The translations under genes were made by a program, and so were the position numbers. Below are positions 3,789 to 6,368 of a stretch of 6,368 nt of DNA, piece by piece. The first letter of the stretch is position 1; each line of letters begins with the position of its first letter. Under the pieces are notes generated by a model. The model made no database searches and had not been told where the DNA came from. It was given only the letters and a program-made list of their open reading frames with translations. Source of the stretch: Janthinobacterium lividum (GTDB lineage Bacteria > Pseudomonadota > Gammaproteobacteria > Burkholderiales > Burkholderiaceae_D); the NCBI GenBank assembly GCA_945864765.1, contig CAMBDR010000274.1, positions 1 to 6,368 of the forward strand, given 5' to 3'.

Positions 3789-6368
3789 CTATTTTAAGCT
3801 AAATTGCACCCGCGCCAGCGATCCTTTATCGTCTTGCGCATCTTTGCTGTTGGCGTGGCTGTTTGCCTGGGTAATAAACATCCTGGCGTCATCGACACCC
3901 GCGTCCTTGAGGGCACTTTTTACCCGTTGCGCACGGCGCATGGCCAGGGCCGTCAGGTTTTCATCGCTGATCACGGTGTTGGCCAAAATCAGCTTTTGCA
4001 TTTCTGCCACGCTGAGCGTTTTACTTAAGCCAACCAGGTTTTTGGGCTTGGGGAAGGTCTCTTTTTTATACACCTTCGCCAATAAATCCGGTATTTCTTG
4101 CGCACTTAACGCTACGTCGGCTTCAGAATTCACCGATTCTGCCTTGTCGCCCAAACCCGCCGCTTTGATTGCACGCAGCTTATTGTTCAACAAGCGCTGG
4201 CGCAAGCCTTCCGCATCCATCTCGGGGCTGGCCCAGCCGCTTATTTCCAACTGCAAGCCGGGGCGATCTTGCAAAACCTGGCTTAAGTTTTTCAGGGCCA
4301 ACCTGGCTTTGTCATCCAACACCGCGCCCCCCGGCGCGTATTCCACGCGTGACAAAGTCGGCCCCCCGCTAAACAGACTCGACAGCGCCGCAAACGGCGC
4401 AGTGACGATTTTTTGCAAGACATTGCCGATCACTTGCCAAACGATGCCGCTGACGCTAAATTGCGGGTCGGCCAGCGAACCTTCAATCGGTAAATTAAGC
4501 TTGATTTGGCCGTTGCGATCTTTCAGCAAGGCCAAGGCAAATTTAACGGGTAGTTTGGTGGCAGTCGGGCTTTCCACCGCATCGCCCAGGGTGAGTTGGT
4601 CAAGGAATAATTGATTATTCGCCTTGAGCGCATTGTTTTCGATCAAATAGCTCACTTCCATCGAGAGTTTGCCCTTTTGCACGCCATAGCCGGCGTATTT
4701 AATTGCATACGCCGAGGCATTGGTGAGTTCGTAGCCTTTGACGCCGCCTTGGATGTCAATATACAATTCTTGCGCCAAGGGGTTGAGTTTGCCCTTAATT
4801 TCGACGGGCGCAATGCGGTCTACACTGCCACGCAAATCGATGCTGGCACGGCTATCGTTTTGGCTCGATAAGCCGGCAATCACGCCGCCCATATCGGTTA
4901 AATTGGCGGTGAAGTTGGGTTTGATAAATAAATCGCTATAGCTGATATTGCCGCCGCTTAAGGTGATTTTGCCGATGCTGATGGGGATGGTGGGCGCGCT
5001 GGCAGTGGTGCTTACGGTGGCGCTGGCGGTGGAGTTTGTGGCGGTGCTGGCGGGGGTATTTTTGGTCGTGCCAGCTACGGGGCTGCTTGTGCCGGAGGCT
5101 GTTGGGTTGGCCGGGTGCGCTGTCGTCACCGAGACCGATTCGCCATTTTTTACCATCACATCTTGCAAATTCAAACGCCCGTTGGCAGATAAAATCAGGC
5201 GTGAGTAGAAATCGGTCAGGGCGATTTCACCAATCTCGATTTTTAACGGATTAAATTGACTACGAATGCCGCCGAAAACCAGGCTATTCCATTTTAAGAA
5301 ATCGGCCCCGGTGTTTTTATCCAGGGCATAAAAATTGGTCGAGCGCAGTGTGCCCGTGTAGGACCCGCTCAATTGCGGCTGGGTTGCCAACTGCAACTCG
5401 CCCTTGGCGTGCAAAAAGCCGCTGGCGAGGGATATGTTGAGGTATTTGCTGAAATACGGTTGGCCCATGACCGCATCCAGTTGCGTTAAATCGAGTTTGA
5501 ATTTACCAGAAAATGGTTGTGGCACCCAAGGCCCGGTCAATGTTATTTTGGCCCCGCGCTGGCCCGAGGCTTTGAGCGCCAATTGCGCGCTACCACCTTT
5601 TTTGCCGCCTGCGGGGATGTCAACATGGCTGAGCTGTAAATCGATATTTTTCCAAATCATGGGCTTTGATTGATCCAGGCTTTCATCTTGCATACTCACG
5701 GCCCATTCGGCCAAATGGGCCTGGGTCAATTGCACGCTCCATGCTGGCTGGGTTGCTTTGGTTGCCTGAGGTGGTTTGTTAGCGGTTTTGGATGCGCTTT
5801 GCCCCGCAGGCAGCGCTTGCAAGAGATTGAGCTGGCCGTCTTTGAGTAAGCGCAATTGCAGATCGGCATGGGATGATGCCAGTTTGCCGATCACCAGCTT
5901 GCGCTGGCCAGAATCAAGCGCCATGTCGGCAAGCTGAAACTGCTTGATCTGCAGCACCGGTTTGCGCTGTTTGGGCAGGGTTAGCGCGAAGTTGTCAATC
6001 GCCAACTGGGTTTTCTCCAGGCTCCATTGGCCGCTTTGGGCGTCGAATTTTACATCTGTCGCCATGCCCACAGTGCCCACCAGGCTGGCGGGTAAAAAAG
6101 CGCGATAATAGGGCGCAAATTTTTCTGCCGCCAAACCGGTGGCGCTAATATTCCCCGATACGCCAAACGGTTTGGGCAGTATTTGCAGTGCCGCGTTGAG
6201 CGTGGCGGGGGGATTTTTGCCGCTCTTATCTGCTTGACCAGCCATCTCGATTTGCGCTTGCAATTGCAAAGGGAAGGCGGTTTTGGCTTGATTGGAGAAA
6301 TTCTTAAGATCCAATTGAATGCCCTGGAGGGTGCTGCTGAAGGCCGGTTTGACCGCTTCATCTTGCCA
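3789..6368 (-). CDS. DUF748 (AsmA/YdbH-like) envelope protein with split OmpA-like C-terminus, 5' end beyond window
   Basis: The frame is open through the right edge, so the TTG at 6314 is not a reliable start; 859 residues are visible. DUF748 proteins are large, usually N-terminally membrane-anchored periplasmic proteins of the AsmA-like group, whose repeated beta architecture is linked to lipid transport or outer-membrane integrity. The membrane anchor would lie outside the window. The visible part shows repeated amphipathic beta segments of the type LDLKNFS, IDNFALTLP, IKQFQLADM, IEIGEIALTDFYSRL and ISIGKITLSGGNISYSD. A Thr/Ala/Ser/Pro-rich linker spans about residues 414-456 (near 5000-5125). 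The last ~180 residues (from about 679) resemble an OmpA-like domain: APGGAVLDDKARLAL and LQLEISGWAS, then about 80 inserted residues, then LAMRRAQRVKSAL (near 805-817). The protein ends VQFSLK, typical of the family, so the C-terminus is intact. It converges on the accessory genes and is probably host backbone. The family call is strong; the exact role is not known. Confidence 0.85.
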   Translation of the reverse strand, partial: WQDEAVKPAFSSTLQGIQLDLKNFSNQAKTAFPLQLQAQIEMAGQADKSGKNPPATLNAALQILPKPFGVSGNISATGLAAEKFAPYYRAFLPASLVGTVGMATDVKFDAQSGQWSLEKTQLAIDNFALTLPKQRKPVLQIKQFQLADMALDSGQRKLVIGKLASSHADLQLRLLKDGQLNLLQALPAGQSASKTANKPPQATKATQPAWSVQLTQAHLAEWAVSMQDESLDQSKPMIWKNIDLQLSHVDIPAGGKKGGSAQLALKASGQRGAKITLTGPWVPQPFSGKFKLDLTQLDAVMGQPYFSKYLNISLASGFLHAKGELQLATQPQLSGSYTGTLRSTNFYALDKNTGADFLKWNSLVFGGIRSQFNPLKIEIGEIALTDFYSRLILSANGRLNLQDVMVKNGESVSVTTAHPANPTASGTSSPVAGTTKNTPASTATNSTASATVSTTASAPTIPISIGKITLSGGNISYSDLFIKPNFTANLTDMGGVIAGLSSQNDSRASIDLRGSVDRIAPVEIKGKLNPLAQELYIDIQGGVKGYELTNASAYAIKYAGYGVQKGKLSMEVSYLIENNALKANNQLFLDQLTLGDAVESPTATKLPVKFALALLKDRNGQIKLNLPIEGSLADPQFSVSGIVWQVIGNVLQKIVTAPFAALSSLFSGGPTLSRVEYAPGGAVLDDKARLALKNLSQVLQDRPGLQLEISGWASPEMDAEGLRQRLLNNKLRAIKAAGLGDKAESVNSEADVALSAQEIPDLLAKVYKKETFPKPKNLVGLSKTLSVAEMQKLILANTVISDENLTALAMRRAQRVKSALKDAGVDDARMFITQANSHANSKDAQDDKGSLARVQFSLK

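Noticed and set aside
3844..4614. 256-codon open frame on the plus strand
   Set aside because: It is antisense to the DUF748 gene; low-complexity Ser/Leu/Ala composition and no domain.
5000..5125. GC-rich repetitive tract, considered as a minisatellite or repeat array
   Set aside because: It is in frame and encodes a Thr/Ala/Ser/Pro linker of the DUF748 protein; there is no regular repeat unit.

Overview
The window looks like proteobacterial DNA, most likely a betaproteobacterium. The main clue is a long DUF748 (AsmA/YdbH-like) envelope protein with the C-terminal layout common in that class; the mid-50s GC of the flanking genes, judged by eye, fits. The genus cannot be fixed from the sequence. 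The two outer genes run off the window edges and face each other. Between them lies what looks like a small accessory or defence insertion.

Layout: (1) 1-1242, + strand: the C-terminal ~413 residues of a type I restriction-modification methyltransferase subunit (HsdM-like) with both catalytic signature motifs altered. (2) 1243-1675: an AT-rich gap with no convincing gene, holding a candidate -10 box and a Shine-Dalgarno that places the next start at a GTG. (3) 1676-2848, + strand: an ABC/OLD-like (AAA_15/AAA_21-type) ATPase. (4) 2848-3576, + strand: a TOPRIM-like/DUF4276-like protein overlapping the ATPase stop by one base. (5) about 3620-3788, - strand: a short remnant of a sigma-54-dependent activator, recognised by its DWPGNIRQL motif and missing both ends. 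(6) 3789-6368, - strand: the DUF748 protein, whose N-terminus lies beyond the right edge.

The core is the ATPase plus TOPRIM-like pair. Split ATPase/nuclease-like pairs of this build (compare AbiLi-AbiLii/RloA-RloB, AriA-AriB of PARIS, and the fused OLD and GajA proteins) are known anti-phage or abortive-infection modules, and Rlo genes were first named for their link to type I R-M loci. A pair of this kind beside a degenerate HsdM suggests a defence island. A gene fragment at the right-hand junction fits repeated recombination there. The anti-phage role is inference; the sequence directly shows the domain motifs, the coupling and the junction fragment.
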